Origin: Roseibium limicola
GTDB taxonomy: Bacteria > Pseudomonadota > Alphaproteobacteria > Rhizobiales > Stappiaceae
Direction of reading: 5' to 3'
Assembly (NCBI RefSeq): GCF_017313085.1
Contig: NZ_JAFLNF010000002.1
Span: forward strand, 310,001 to 374,000
Length of the DNA stretch: 64,000 bases
Shown here: piece by piece, positions 38,439-48,376 of the stretch
Position numbering within the stretch: position 1 is the first letter of the stretch
How the letters are laid out: every line of letters begins with the position of its first letter
Position numbers and translations under genes: made by a program
Notes under the pieces: generated by a model
What the model was told of the DNA's origin: nothing
Seen by the model: only the letters and a program-made list of their open reading frames with translations
Database searches by the model: none

Positions 38439-39956
38439 ATGATCGCACCTCTGGGAGAGAAACACTTGCGTTCCAATTCCACTGCGCACCGGTCATCCGG
38501 GGCCGCCGAACTGGCCCTTGCGGCACCGCTCCAACGCTTTGGCATGCTGGGAAAAGCCTGGCAAACAGGCCTGAAGAAGACCTTTGCCAGCTTGCTCTCA
38601 GCCACATTGCTCGTGCCTTTCACTCTGCCCCTGACGGGCAACGAGGCCCAGGCACAGCGCGGCCGAATCCCGCTGGTGCGAGACGCAGAAACTGAAGACC
38701 TTCTGAAGGACTATGCCGCCCCGATCTTCAAGGTCGCCGGCATCGGCAATTCCCCCGCAGAAATCATTCTGGTCAACGACAAGAGCTTCAACGCCTTTGT
38801 TCCCGATAGCCGCCGCATGTTCATCAACATAGGCGTGATTCTGGAAGCCGAGGATCCTGGCGAAGTGATTGGCGTGATCGCCCATGAAACCGGCCACATT
38901 GCCGGGCGCCATCTGGTCCGCCTGCGGCAGGCTGCCGCCAATGCCCAGATCATGTCGGTCATCGGCATGGTGCTGGGCGCAGGGGCTGCCGTTGCCGGTG
39001 CCGCTTCAGGCTCCGGCCAGGCAGCTCAGGCAGCCGGTGTGGCTGCCCTCGGCTCGCCTCAGCTGGGTCAGCGTTCGCTTTTGTCCTATCAACGCGGCGA
39101 GGAAGCCTCTGCCGACCGGGCGGCGCTGCGCTATCTCAACGCCACCAAGCAAAGCGCCAAGGGCATGCTGACGGTCTTCGAACGCTTTGCCGAGCAGCAG
39201 GTCTTTTCCGCCCGGTTTGCCGACCCTTATGCAGTGTCGCACCCAATGGCCAACGAGCGCTACCGCAACCTGGCTGTCGATGCGCAGAAGAGCGCCTACT
39301 ACGACAAGCCGACGTCAGCTGCCCTCAAGGCCCGGCACGATATGGTGCGGGCCAAGCTGATGGCCTTTGCCAGTCACCCCAATGAGGTCGCCCGCAAGTA
39401 CCCCCGCTCAGACACCAGCATGCCGGCACAATATGCCCGCGCTGTTGCGGCGATGAAGGCCCGGTCACGCAAGGCCGTCGACATGATCGATGCACTGATC
39501 CGCAATCAGCCGAGCAATCCGCACTTTCAGGAACTCAAAGGGCAGGCCTTCATGGAAATGGGCCGCCCCAAGCAGGCTGTCCAACCGTTCCGGCGCGCAG
39601 TCGCGCTGCATCCCAATGAAGGCCAGTTTCTCATCTGGCTTGGCTATGCGCTCGTGGCGTCGAATGACAATGGTGCGTTGCCAGAAGCAGAAAGAATGCT
39701 CAAGGCGGGCCTGCAGCGGGATCCGAACTCCGGCATCGGCTATAGCCAGCTTGCCATTGCCCACGCCCGCCAGGGTGACACGGCACAAGCCGATGTGGCG
39801 ACCGCAAAGGGCCTTATGGTGCAGGGCGACTTCGACGCTGCCAAGCGCTACGCCAAACGAGCTCAACAGAATTTGAAGCGCGGCACCCCTGCCTGGCTTC
39901 AAGCAGATGATATTGTGTCCTATAGACCACCTCAGTCCTTGCAGCGCCGTCGCTGA
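38439..39956 (+). CDS. M48 family metalloprotease with TPR repeats (BepA-like)
   Basis: A 505-residue periplasmic zinc protease/chaperone. A basic N-terminus and hydrophobic segment ending NEAQAQ form a signal peptide. The zinc site HETGH (in VIAHETGHIAGRHLV), with the downstream glutamate in RGEEASADRAALRYL, defines the M48 domain. TPR-type helices (about 330-500) follow. E. coli BepA with this layout maintains LptD and outer membrane assembly; the same job here is inference. The start is uncertain: ATG at 38439, or a TTG at 38466 that has a better ribosome site (GGGAGAG). It is followed 71 bp later by a DsbA-like gene. Confidence 0.92.
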   Translation: MIAPLGEKHLRSNSTAHRSSGAAELALAAPLQRFGMLGKAWQTGLKKTFASLLSATLLVPFTLPLTGNEAQAQRGRIPLVRDAETEDLLKDYAAPIFKVAGIGNSPAEIILVNDKSFNAFVPDSRRMFINIGVILEAEDPGEVIGVIAHETGHIAGRHLVRLRQAAANAQIMSVIGMVLGAGAAVAGAASGSGQAAQAAGVAALGSPQLGQRSLLSYQRGEEASADRAALRYLNATKQSAKGMLTVFERFAEQQVFSARFADPYAVSHPMANERYRNLAVDAQKSAYYDKPTSAALKARHDMVRAKLMAFASHPNEVARKYPRSDTSMPAQYARAVAAMKARSRKAVDMIDALIRNQPSNPHFQELKGQAFMEMGRPKQAVQPFRRAVALHPNEGQFLIWLGYALVASNDNGALPEAERMLKAGLQRDPNSGIGYSQLAIAHARQGDTAQADVATAKGLMVQGDFDAAKRYAKRAQQNLKRGTPAWLQADDIVSYRPPQSLQRRR

Positions 39957-40027
39957 TACGCGCGCTCACCCAATCACGCCCTCTCACCGGCCAATCAGCG
40001 CCGGTAGTGTCGGCACAGGAGCCTTTA

Positions 40028-40795
40028 ATGTCCGATTTCCTGCCCCTGATCCCTCGCCATTTCAAGGCGACGCTCACGGCGACTGCCTTCGCAGTTGGTC
40101 TGTTCACCGCAAGCGTTGCTCCGTCCTCCGCTGAGGAGTTGAACCGGGAGCAAGTTGAAACCATCGTAAAGGAATACCTTCTCAACAATCCGGAGGTCAT
40201 CCGTGATGCCATGAGCGAGTTGGAGCGCCGTGAACAGCTGGCCGAGCAACAAGCCCGCGAAAGCGCTTTGACGGACAGCGCCGACGCCCTGTTCAACTCC
40301 AAGCATCAAGTCGTCCTCGGCAACCCGCAAGGCGACGTCACACTGGTTGAGTTTTTTGACTACAACTGTGGCTACTGCAAGCGCGCCTATTCCGATATGG
40401 CACGTCTTATCGAGGAAGATTCCAACCTGCGGGTCGTCCTGAAAGAATTCCCCGTTCTGGGCCAAGGGTCTGCAGAAGCAGCTCAAATTGCCGTTGCCGT
40501 CAACGAACTGGCACCGGAAAAATACGCTGACTTCCATCAGGCATTGCTGCTGCAGCGCGGCCAGGCGAATCATGCCAGCGCGCTGAAAGCCGCCACGGAT
40601 CTGGGCCTGAGCGAAGAGGATATCGGCAAGGTTGTCACCGGCCCGATCCCACGCGCGACCATCGAAGAAGTCTACGGCCTCGCTGACCGTCTCGGTCTGA
40701 CGGGAACTCCCTCTTATGTGGTTGGAAACCAGGTGGTTCCCGGCGCTATCGGCTATGATGCGCTGAAGACGCAGATCGCGGAAATGCGAAATTAA
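40028..40795 (+). CDS. DsbA-family thiol-disulfide oxidoreductase
   Basis: A 255-residue exported protein. It has a signal peptide (1-35, cleavage near PSSA-EE), a helical N-terminal region (36-95, EELNREQVETIVKEYLLNNPEV) and a DsbA-like thioredoxin fold with the CGYC active site (Cys114, Cys117). The cis-proline loop reads TGTPSY. The helical N-terminus is like that of ScsC/Com1-type proteins, which may be trimeric isomerases. The ATG at 40028 follows AGGAG at 8 bases. Same strand as the M48 gene, 71 bp apart, possibly one envelope-quality unit. Confidence 0.93.
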   Translation: MSDFLPLIPRHFKATLTATAFAVGLFTASVAPSSAEELNREQVETIVKEYLLNNPEVIRDAMSELERREQLAEQQARESALTDSADALFNSKHQVVLGNPQGDVTLVEFFDYNCGYCKRAYSDMARLIEEDSNLRVVLKEFPVLGQGSAEAAQIAVAVNELAPEKYADFHQALLLQRGQANHASALKAATDLGLSEEDIGKVVTGPIPRATIEEVYGLADRLGLTGTPSYVVGNQVVPGAIGYDALKTQIAEMRN

Positions 40796-41120
40796 GGGCA
40801 AACGGCCTGTTTGCGGCGAAAAACGCCTTATCGGCAACCGGTTCGGGCTTTTACTTGCCTCAATCAGTGCCTATAAGGGCCAATCAAGGTCCCGGCTCAT
40901 GTTGGGGCCCCACTTGTTCAAGCTCACTTGGTACGAGCAAACGATGGGCGCTATGGAGATGCCAACGCACGAGGCTCGTGACCTGACGGTTGTACCGCCG
41001 TCGTCCGCCTCTCAAGGAAGTTTCTACTCCATTCGCGGGACGCAACCAGGCGCCCAATCCACTCCCAGCGCAGCCAATAGCGCTCCCTAATTCTCAGGCG
41101 ATTTACGAAAGCTCAGCCCT
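40796..41120. other. Intergenic region upstream of accB
   Basis: 325 bp. Many Hyphomicrobiales carry aroQ here between dsbA and accB, but no dehydroquinase sequence is visible. The open frame at 40899-41090 has low-complexity composition and is not called. The accB promoter should lie here. Confidence 0.5.
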
Positions 41121-41582
41121 ATGTCGAAAGATAAGAAGTTTGATACGGACCTGATCCGCGACCTCGCGCTGCTTCTCGATGAGACCAATCTGACCGAGAT
41201 CGAACTGGAACAGAACGATTTCCGGATCCGCGTAGCACGCCAGTTCTCCGTTGAAGCTCCGGTACAGGTTGCCGCTCCTGCGGCCCCGGCTGCGCCAGCC
41301 GCACCGTCAGCCCCGGCCGCAGCGCCCGCAGCCGCTCCGCAGGCGTCTGGCTCCGCCATCACCTCTCCGATGGTCGGCACCGCCTACATGTCAGCTGAGC
41401 CAGGTGCCAAGCCCTACGTTCAGGTCGGGGACAAGGTGTCTGAAGGCCAGACGATCTTGATCATCGAAGCCATGAAGACCATGAACCATATCCCGGCAAC
41501 CAAGACCGGCACGGTTAAGCAGATCCTCGTGGAAGACGCCCAGCCGGTGGAATTCGGCGAGCCGCTCATCATCGTCGAATAA
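41121..41582 (+). CDS. accB: Biotin carboxyl carrier protein of acetyl-CoA carboxylase
   Basis: A 153-residue carrier that shuttles CO2 on biotin between AccC and AccAD in fatty-acid synthesis. An N-terminal helical domain (1-45) is joined by an Ala/Pro hinge (47-76) to the biotinyl domain, with the modified Lys119 in the IEAMKTM motif. The hinge is one long alanine-proline run, as in the family. Followed 7 bp later by accC, a standard operon. Confidence 0.98.
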   Translation: MSKDKKFDTDLIRDLALLLDETNLTEIELEQNDFRIRVARQFSVEAPVQVAAPAAPAAPAAPSAPAAAPAAAPQASGSAITSPMVGTAYMSAEPGAKPYVQVGDKVSEGQTILIIEAMKTMNHIPATKTGTVKQILVEDAQPVEFGEPLIIVE

Positions 41583-41589
41583 GGACCGG

Positions 41590-42945
41590 ATGCCCATGTT
41601 TTCCAAGATCCTCATTGCCAACCGCGGTGAGATTGCTTTGCGCATCCTGCGCGCCTGCAAAGAGCTCGGCATTTCCACAGTGGCGGTTCACTCCACTGCC
41701 GATGCCAACGCCATGCATGTGCGCCTGGCAGACGAAAGCGTCTGTATCGGCCCCCCGGCCGCTCGCGACAGCTATCTCAATATTCCGCAAATCCTGGCCG
41801 CCTGTGAAATCACTGGCGCCGATGCGGTTCACCCCGGCTATGGCTTCCTTTCCGAGAACGCCCGCTTTGCGGAAATTCTGGAAGCGCATAACATCGTCTT
41901 CATCGGCCCTACCTCTGATCACATCAAGATCATGGGCGACAAGATCCAGGCCAAGCAAACCGCCAAAGACCTGGGCATTCCGGTCGTTCCGGGCTCAGAT
42001 GGTGCCGTGACACCAGCCGACGATGCGCACGCAATTGCAGCGAAAATCGGCTATCCGGTTCTGGTCAAGGCTGCGTCGGGCGGCGGCGGCCGTGGCATGA
42101 AGGTCGCGAAGACCGAAGCGGATCTGGACAATGCCATGTCCACCGCGCGCTCCGAAGCCAAGGCAGCCTTCGGCGACGATGCGCTCTACATGGAAAAGTA
42201 TCTCGGCAAGCCGCGCCATATCGAGATCCAAGTTCTTGGTGACGGCAAAGGCAATGCCGTCCATCTGGGCGAACGTGACTGCTCCTTGCAGCGTCGCCAC
42301 CAGAAGGTTCTCGAAGAAGCCCCTTCCCCGTGCCTCAACACCGAGCAGCGCGAGAAGATCGGTGAGATTGTCGCCAATGCCATGCGCAAGCTGAAGTATC
42401 GCGGCGTCGGAACGGTCGAGTTCCTGTATGAGAACGGTGAATTCTTTTTCATCGAAATGAACACCCGTCTTCAGGTCGAACATCCGGTTACCGAAATGAT
42501 CACCGGCATCGATCTGGTCAACGAGCAGATCCGCATCGCCGCTGGTGGCTCTCTGGAAATGACCCAGGAAGACATCCGCTTCGAAGGCCATGCCATCGAA
42601 TGCCGGATCAATGCGGAAGATCCGCGCACCTTCATGCCGTCGCCGGGCACAATCACCTATTATCATCCGCCTGGCGGCCTTGGTGTGCGCGTCGACAGTG
42701 GTGTCTATCAGGGCTACAAGATCCCGCCCTATTACGACAGCCTGATCGGCAAGCTCATCGTGCACGGGCGCAATCGCGTCGAATGCCTGATGCGTCTGCG
42801 TCGTTGCCTGGATGAATTCGTTGTCGATGAAATCAAGTGTACCATTCCGCTGTTCCGCGATCTGGTCGACAATCAGGACATCGCCAACGGTCAGTATGAC
42901 ATCCATTGGCTTGAAAACTATCTGGCGGAAGCGCCGGAAAGCTGA
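41590..42945 (+). CDS. accC: Biotin carboxylase subunit of acetyl-CoA carboxylase
   Basis: A 451-residue ATP-grasp enzyme that carboxylates the biotin of AccB using bicarbonate and [17 protein letters not shown] opens the N-domain, ASGGGGRGM is the flexible ATP lid, and [14 protein letters not shown] carries catalytic residues. AAGGA lies before the ATG at 41590; the ATG at 41596 ([11 protein letters not shown]) matches homologues and may be the true start. Followed 30 bp downstream by aat on the same strand. Confidence 0.98.
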   Translation: MPMFSKILIANRGEIALRILRACKELGISTVAVHSTADANAMHVRLADESVCIGPPAARDSYLNIPQILAACEITGADAVHPGYGFLSENARFAEILEAHNIVFIGPTSDHIKIMGDKIQAKQTAKDLGIPVVPGSDGAVTPADDAHAIAAKIGYPVLVKAASGGGGRGMKVAKTEADLDNAMSTARSEAKAAFGDDALYMEKYLGKPRHIEIQVLGDGKGNAVHLGERDCSLQRRHQKVLEEAPSPCLNTEQREKIGEIVANAMRKLKYRGVGTVEFLYENGEFFFIEMNTRLQVEHPVTEMITGIDLVNEQIRIAAGGSLEMTQEDIRFEGHAIECRINAEDPRTFMPSPGTITYYHPPGGLGVRVDSGVYQGYKIPPYYDSLIGKLIVHGRNRVECLMRLRRCLDEFVVDEIKCTIPLFRDLVDNQDIANGQYDIHWLENYLAEAPES

Positions 42946-42975
42946 CGCCTGGAAAGGCCAAGAACGACAAGCGCC

Positions 42976-43662
42976 ATGGCCGAACACAGCGACGACATTG
43001 TCCTGGAAATAACCCCGCAGGTTTTGCTTAAAGCCTATGCCTGCGGGCTCTTCCCGATGGCGGAATCTGCAGAAGATGCCGGGCTGTTCTGGCTGGAGCC
43101 GGAACATCGCGGCCTTCTGCCTCTGCACAACTTCCATCTGCCCAAACGCCTCAGGCGGACCCTGCGATCCGACAAGTTCGAGATTCGCATCTCGACGGAT
43201 TTCAACGCGGTCATAGATGGTTGTGCAGGCGGAGGCCCAGACCGGCCCAAAACCTGGATCAACCGGGAGATCCGCCGCCTCTACAGCGAGCTGTTCGACC
43301 TCGGCTATTGCCACACGGTCGAGGCCTGGCTCGACAATGAGCTTGTCGGCGGTCTTTACGGCGTCTCGCTCAACGGGGCATTCTTTGGTGAAAGCATGTT
43401 CACCCGTGCGACTGACGCCTCAAAGGTCTGCTTTGCCCACCTGGTCGCTCGTCTGATTGCCGGCGGCTACAGTCTGCTCGACACCCAATTCGTCACCTCG
43501 CATCTCGCCCGCTTTGGCACTCTGGAAGTCAATCGGGATGCCTATAATGACGAATTGGCCAAGGCCCTCGCGCTTGATGGCAACTTCTACAATTTGAACG
43601 TCGAAGCGCGCGGCCAGGATGTTCTGGATATTCTCGACGCTGTCGACACCGCGTCCAGCTGA
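42976..43662 (+). CDS. aat: Leucyl/phenylalanyl-tRNA--protein transferase
   Basis: A 228-residue N-end-rule enzyme that adds Leu or Phe to proteins with N-terminal Lys or Arg, marking them for ClpAP. Family motifs are complete: [11 protein letters not shown] near the start, [40 protein letters not shown], and [18 protein letters not shown]. The accBC-aat order is common in Alphaproteobacteria. It ends at a bidirectional terminator. Confidence 0.97.
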   Translation: MAEHSDDIVLEITPQVLLKAYACGLFPMAESAEDAGLFWLEPEHRGLLPLHNFHLPKRLRRTLRSDKFEIRISTDFNAVIDGCAGGGPDRPKTWINREIRRLYSELFDLGYCHTVEAWLDNELVGGLYGVSLNGAFFGESMFTRATDASKVCFAHLVARLIAGGYSLLDTQFVTSHLARFGTLEVNRDAYNDELAKALALDGNFYNLNVEARGQDVLDILDAVDTASS

Positions 43663-43695
43663 ATAGACCCAAAAAAACCTCAGGTTACAGACATA

Positions 43696-43736
43696 AAAGA
43701 CCCGCGACCTCCGAAGGGAGATGCGCGGGTCTTTCC
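43696..43736. terminator. Bidirectional terminator between aat and the DUF2155 gene
   Basis: An 11-bp outer stem AAAGACCCGCG / CGCGGGTCTTT (43696-43706 with 43724-43734) with a nested CCTCC/GGGAG pairing in the loop, between convergent genes. Confidence 0.85.
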
Positions 43737-43750
43737 GTTTTCTGAAACTC

Positions 43751-44425
43751 TTACGGCTTGGGAACCGGCACCCCGACTTCGCCGGTTTCAACTTCACCGG
43801 CCAGTGGATCAAGGCCGTCTTCGGCGCCTTCCCTGACCGGCGGTCCGTCATAGCCATCGGGCGGCGGGACCGAAGAGGCCATCTTGCAGTCCGTCAACCA
43901 GACATCATAGACCGCGTGTTCGACCGCATGCAGACCGGGACTTGCAGCATACATCCAGCCGGAAAAGATCCGCCGGACTTCGTTGTTCAAGGTGATCTCG
44001 TCAACCTGAACGAAGGCCGTGGTTTCGGGGTTTTCCGTCGCCGGGCGAGTGTGGCAAACTTGCGGCGTCAGCTGCAGCGCCCCAAACTGGACGGTCTCAC
44101 CCATATAGACATCAAAGGATGTGATACGGGCGGTGATCTTGTCGAGCCCGGAGAAAACCGCGACCGGGTTCTCAATCAGGCCTGGATCAGCTGCAGCATC
44201 ACTTGACGGGTTTGCCTGTGCGTCGTTGTTCTGCTGGCTCAGGTTCGGGTCCTGTCCGCCCTGCAACGGCTCATCAAGCGGCGGTAGAGGCTCTAGATCC
44301 TGCGCAGGGTCAACCGACTGCCATTGAGCCAGAGCCCCCCCTGTAACGGCGACAAGAAGACCGAGAGCACATGCTCCGGCCAGCGCCTGCTGCCCAACAC
44401 CTGGAAACTTCAACACCTGCCGCAT
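43751..44425 (-). CDS. DUF2155 domain-containing exported protein
   Basis: A 224-residue protein with a signal peptide (1-34, ending TGGALAQ) and a Pro/Gln/Asn-rich linker. The DUF2155 core (about 90-190) reads ENPVAVFSGLDKITARITSFD and continues with CHTRPATENP, FSGWMYAASPGLHAVEHAVYDVWLTDC. Two cysteines in the core (CHTR and TDCK) could form a disulfide. The function of DUF2155 is unknown; such genes are often near accBC/aat in Alphaproteobacteria. The ATG at 44425 gives a normal signal peptide; the frame extends 24 residues upstream without support. Confidence 0.88.
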   Translation of the reverse strand: MRQVLKFPGVGQQALAGACALGLLVAVTGGALAQWQSVDPAQDLEPLPPLDEPLQGGQDPNLSQQNNDAQANPSSDAAADPGLIENPVAVFSGLDKITARITSFDVYMGETVQFGALQLTPQVCHTRPATENPETTAFVQVDEITLNNEVRRIFSGWMYAASPGLHAVEHAVYDVWLTDCKMASSVPPPDGYDGPPVREGAEDGLDPLAGEVETGEVGVPVPKP

Positions 44426-44477
44426 CCGGTTTCTCTTTGTCCGATTCCTGTCTGTGGATCCGAGCGGTAGCATCGGA

Positions 44478-44514
44478 ATAAGGCCCGGAAAAGACAAGTA
44501 TCTTTTCCGGGCCT
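44478..44514 (-). terminator. Rho-independent terminator of valS
   Basis: A 14-bp perfect stem AGGCCCGGAAAAGA / TCTTTTCCGGGCCT with a 6-nt loop, 23 bp after the valS stop, followed by TTATT on the minus strand. Confidence 0.85.
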
Positions 44515-44536
44515 CTGATCTTGCACGTAGCAGTCC

Positions 44537-47392
44537 TTAACCGAGTTCCGCCAGTGTCCGGAAGGCCACTTCAACCTTTTCCAGTCGTTCGGCAAACTCG
44601 GCCATCTTCTCGCGCTCGCCGTCGACCACCTCATCCGGGGCCTTTGCAACGAACTTCGGATTGTTGAGCTTCTTCTCGATCCGCGAGATCTCGCCCTTGA
44701 GCTTGTCCATCTCCTTGGAAAGACGCGCCCGCTCTGCATCCAGATCTACCAGACCGGCCAACGGCAGGCAGACAGTCGCCTCACCGACAATAATCTGTGC
44801 GGAGCCCTTGGGAGCAGCATCCCCCAGCTCGATGCTTTCCGCCCGCGCCAGGCGTTCAATCGCCCCGCGGTGGGTGTCGAGACGAGCCTGGGTATCAGCG
44901 CTTGCGCCAATAATTACCACGGGCACTTTCGCACCGGCAGGTACGTTCATTTCCGAACGCACTGAACGGATCTGCGAGATCAGCTCGACCAGCCAGTTGA
45001 TTTCACCCGCAGCCGCAGCGTCCTCCAATCCACCCGTCGGCCAGGCCGTGTGCATCAGAAGCTTGTCGGCTTTAACACCACCATCTCCCAGACGCTCCCA
45101 CAGCTCTTCCGTCAGGAACGGCATGAACGGGTGCAGAATTTTCAGGATCTCATCCATAGACCAGGCCGCAGCAGCCCGAATCTCGATCTTGGTGGCTTCA
45201 TCTTCACCGTTGAAGATCGGCTTGGCCAGTTCCAGAAACCAGTCGCAATAGTTGTTCCAGACAAACCGGTAAGCCGCATTTGCCGCATCATTAAAGCGAT
45301 AGGTTTCCAGCGCCTTCGTCACTTCATCCGCACAGCGGACAGTCTCGGTGACAATCCAACGCGCCAGTGTGTGCTGAGTGGTCGATGGATCAAAACCCTC
45401 GACCCGGGCACAACCATTCATTTCTGCAAAGCGTGCAGCATTCCACAGCTTGGTTGCAAAGTTGCGGTAGCCAGCCACGCGCGAGGTTGCCAGCTTGATG
45501 TCGCGCCCCTGTGCTGCCATGGCAGCCAGCGTGAAGCGCAGGGCATCGGCCCCGTATTCTTCCACCAGCGAGAGCGGATCAATGACGTTGCCCTTGGACT
45601 TCGACATTTTCTGGCCGCGCTCGTCACGCACGAGGGCATGAATGTAGATGTCCTTGAACGGCTCAACCTTCATGAAGTGCTTGGACATCATCATCATCCG
45701 CGCAACCCAGAAGAAAATGATGTCGAAACCCGTGATCAGAACCGTGGTGGGGAAGTAGGTTTCCAGTTCCTTGGTTTGATCCGGCCACCCCATGGTGGAG
45801 AATGGCCAAAGCGCAGACGAGAACCATGTATCAAGCACGTCTTCGTCACGCTTCAGCTCGACACTCTTGCCATAATGATCCAACGCCAGCTTCTCGGCTT
45901 CGGCAACGTCATGGGCAACGAAGATCTCTCCGTCCGGACCGAACCAGGCCGGGATCTGATGACCCCACCAGAGCTGACGCGAAATGCACCAAGGCTCGAT
46001 GTTTTCCATCCAGTCGAAGTAGGTCTTCTCCCAGTTTTTCGGAACGAAGCGTGTGCGGTCTTCTTTCACCGACGCAATGGCAGGTTCTGCCAGGGTCTTT
46101 GCATCGGCAAACCACTGGTCGGTCAGCATCGGCTCGATGACGACCTGGCTGCGGTCGCCAAATGGCTGCATGATCTTCTTGTTCTCGACGAAAGGCTGCT
46201 CGGTGCCTTCTTCGTCAGTCACAGTGACCGCAAGACCTTCGGCATTGATCGCTGCAATGATCTTTTCGCGCGCTTCATACCGGTCGAGGCCGCGATAGTC
46301 ATCCGGAACCAGATTGATTGCATCGACATCGGCTTCGCTGGGAAGCTCACCGCTATCGACGATCTTCTTGGCCATTTCGGCGCATTCAGCATAGGCCGGG
46401 CCGTCGGATCGCATTGAAGCGACCAGATCCATCAGCCGGTAGAGCGGAATGTTGTTGCGGCGGGCAACCTGATAGTCGTTGAAGTCATGTGCGCCGGTGA
46501 TTTTCACCGCACCAGAGCCGAAATCCTTGTCCGGATATTCATCCGTGATGATCGGGATCAGACGGCGATGCTCCTTCGGCCCAACCGGGATCTCGCAAAG
46601 CTGGCCGACGATCGACTGATAGCGCTCATCATCAGGATGAACGGCAACCGCGCCATCGCCCAGCATGGTTTCCGGACGCGTTGTCGCGATGGCGATATAA
46701 TCCCGCGTTTCGCGCAGAATGACAGTGCCGTCTTCGTCCTTCTCGACATATTCATATGTAACGCCGCCTGCCAGCGGATACTTGAAATGCCACATGTGGC
46801 CGTCGACTTCCTTGTTCTCCACTTCGAGATCGGAAATCGCGGTTTCAAACTTGGGGTCCCAGTTGACCAACCGCTTGCCGCGGTAGATCAAGCCATCGCG
46901 GTAGAGCTGGACAAACACCTGGCGCACAGATTCCGACAGACCTTCGTCCATGGTGAAGCGCTCACGGCTCCAGTCACAGGATGTCCCGAGACGCTTGAGC
47001 TGGTTGAAGATTATCCCGCCGGATTCCTTCTTCCAGTCCCAGATTTTCTGAACAAAGGCTTCACGGCCGAGTTCACGGCGACCAGGTTCCTTGTTTGCAG
47101 CAAGTTGCCGCTCAACGACCATCTGGGTCGCAATGCCCGCATGATCCATGCCCGGTTGCCAGAGGACGTTCTTACCCCGCATGCGCTCGAAGCGAACCAG
47201 AATATCCTGCAGCGTGTTGTTAAGCGCGTGTCCCATATGCAGCGAACCGGTTACGTTCGGTGGCGGGATCACGATGGAATAGGCGTCCTGCCCCTCCCTC
47301 GCGCCTGCTCCGGCCTTGAAGGCCTCCGCCTTTTCCCAGGTTTCATAAATGCGCGGCTCAACGCTTGCCGCATCGTATGTCTTGTCAAGCAT
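44537..47392 (-). CDS. valS: Valyl-tRNA synthetase
   Basis: A 951-residue class I synthetase. HMGH (52-55) is the HIGH motif in IPPPNVTGSLHMGHALN, and KMSKSKGNV the second signature. The editing (CP1) domain, the helical anticodon-binding domain and the C-terminal coiled coil (LVDLDAERARLSKEMDKLKGEISR) are all present. The ATG at 47392 (MLDKTYDAASVEPRIY) is the homologous start; the frame extends 22 codons upstream. A terminator between popZ and valS suggests valS has its own promoter. Confidence 0.98.
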   Translation of the reverse strand: MLDKTYDAASVEPRIYETWEKAEAFKAGAGAREGQDAYSIVIPPPNVTGSLHMGHALNNTLQDILVRFERMRGKNVLWQPGMDHAGIATQMVVERQLAANKEPGRRELGREAFVQKIWDWKKESGGIIFNQLKRLGTSCDWSRERFTMDEGLSESVRQVFVQLYRDGLIYRGKRLVNWDPKFETAISDLEVENKEVDGHMWHFKYPLAGGVTYEYVEKDEDGTVILRETRDYIAIATTRPETMLGDGAVAVHPDDERYQSIVGQLCEIPVGPKEHRRLIPIITDEYPDKDFGSGAVKITGAHDFNDYQVARRNNIPLYRLMDLVASMRSDGPAYAECAEMAKKIVDSGELPSEADVDAINLVPDDYRGLDRYEAREKIIAAINAEGLAVTVTDEEGTEQPFVENKKIMQPFGDRSQVVIEPMLTDQWFADAKTLAEPAIASVKEDRTRFVPKNWEKTYFDWMENIEPWCISRQLWWGHQIPAWFGPDGEIFVAHDVAEAEKLALDHYGKSVELKRDEDVLDTWFSSALWPFSTMGWPDQTKELETYFPTTVLITGFDIIFFWVARMMMMSKHFMKVEPFKDIYIHALVRDERGQKMSKSKGNVIDPLSLVEEYGADALRFTLAAMAAQGRDIKLATSRVAGYRNFATKLWNAARFAEMNGCARVEGFDPSTTQHTLARWIVTETVRCADEVTKALETYRFNDAANAAYRFVWNNYCDWFLELAKPIFNGEDEATKIEIRAAAAWSMDEILKILHPFMPFLTEELWERLGDGGVKADKLLMHTAWPTGGLEDAAAAGEINWLVELISQIRSVRSEMNVPAGAKVPVVIIGASADTQARLDTHRGAIERLARAESIELGDAAPKGSAQIIVGEATVCLPLAGLVDLDAERARLSKEMDKLKGEISRIEKKLNNPKFVAKAPDEVVDGEREKMAEFAERLEKVEVAFRTLAELG

Positions 47393-47506
47393 ATGGGGTA
47401 CTCGAAGATGAATGTTCGTGCCGCCGTGTAAATCGGATGCGGCAAGGTGAGTCAACAAAAGAAGCCGGAAAGCCTTGCTACAAGCGCGCTATCGACAGCC
47501 TCAAAC

Positions 47507-47531
47507 GAAAACGCCGCCCTGAAAGGCGGCG
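47507..47531 (-). terminator. Rho-independent terminator of popZ
   Basis: A 7-bp GC stem CGCCGCC / GGCGGCG (47512-47518 with 47525-47531) with a 6-nt loop and TTTTCGTTT following on the minus strand, 33 bp past the popZ stop. Confidence 0.7.
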
Positions 47532-47563
47532 CCATGGGCCCGGTGGCCCGAACCGTATCACCC

Positions 47564-48376
47564 TTATCGGCGCCGGGTGACCCGATCGATTTCCTTCTTT
47601 ACCAGTTCTTCCACCATACCCGGCAGGTTCTGATCAAGCCAGCCTTTGAGCATTGGACGCAGCATTTCGCGCACCAGCTCTTCCATCGTCTGCGGCTGGT
47701 TGCCGACAAACAGATTAGAGAGATTGTCAAAGGCAGCGTGAACCGCATCGTTGGTGTTGTCAGAGGTCAGCGGGTCGTCATTGTCCACATCTGGCAGATC
47801 GTCAGGAACAGGAGACGTCTGCACCGACGCCTGAGGCCGTGAGGCAGCCTTGGCCGCAGGCTTTGCGGCGGTAGGTGTAGGGGCAGGTTCAGGAGCCGGT
47901 TCTTCTGGCAGATCAAAACTCGAGAAATCGAGATCGTCCTCAGCTTCAGCAGGCGACGGTGTTCCCTCGACAAAGGCGATGTCCTCATCACCGACCATTT
48001 CGATATCGACCGAGTCCACTGCGCCATCGTCTTCCAGGATGGCAAAATCTTCTGTCAGCTCCAGAACGTCGTCATCGCTTTCCGCTTCGGCGACTTCCGC
48101 CATCGCGGCGGCCATATCGTCGTCAGCGGACTGTTCGTCTTCAACTCCGCCTATATCGGAATCATCCATGTCGAAGAGCTTGTCCAGGTCGTCCTGGTTC
48201 ATCTCGGATGCGTCGCCCATATCGCTAGCCGCCTCGCTTTCGGTGCTTTCCGTCGAACCGGCGCTGCTCTCTGGAGCGCCTTCTGCAGTTTGCTCATCCT
48301 CGTCGGAGATGATCCGGCGGATGGAGGCCAATATTTCCTCCATGGACGGTTCGTCCGCCTGATTAGCTTGCGCCAT
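47564..48376 (-). CDS. popZ: Polar organizing protein PopZ (DUF2497)
   Basis: A 270-residue scaffold that forms condensates at cell poles and anchors ParB-parS and cell-cycle proteins in Alphaproteobacteria. It shows the three-part layout: the N-terminal helix EPSMEEILASIRRIISDE (interaction hub), a long very acidic disordered spacer (about 30-195, rich in Asp/Glu then Pro), and the C-terminal oligomerisation helices TMEELVREMLRPMLKGWLDQ and the following LPGMVEELVKKEI. The ATG at 48376 (MAQANQAD) is chosen over the one 8 codons upstream. It lies downstream of tolC and upstream of valS, a conserved alphaproteobacterial order. Confidence 0.93.
   Translation of the reverse strand: MAQANQADEPSMEEILASIRRIISDEDEQTAEGAPESSAGSTESTESEAASDMGDASEMNQDDLDKLFDMDDSDIGGVEDEQSADDDMAAAMAEVAEAESDDDVLELTEDFAILEDDGAVDSVDIEMVGDEDIAFVEGTPSPAEAEDDLDFSSFDLPEEPAPEPAPTPTAAKPAAKAASRPQASVQTSPVPDDLPDVDNDDPLTSDNTNDAVHAAFDNLSNLFVGNQPQTMEELVREMLRPMLKGWLDQNLPGMVEELVKKEIDRVTRRR

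Noticed and set aside
40899..41090. 63-codon ORF before accB
   Set aside because: Low-complexity Ser/Ala/Pro composition, no ribosome site; probably part of the accB leader.
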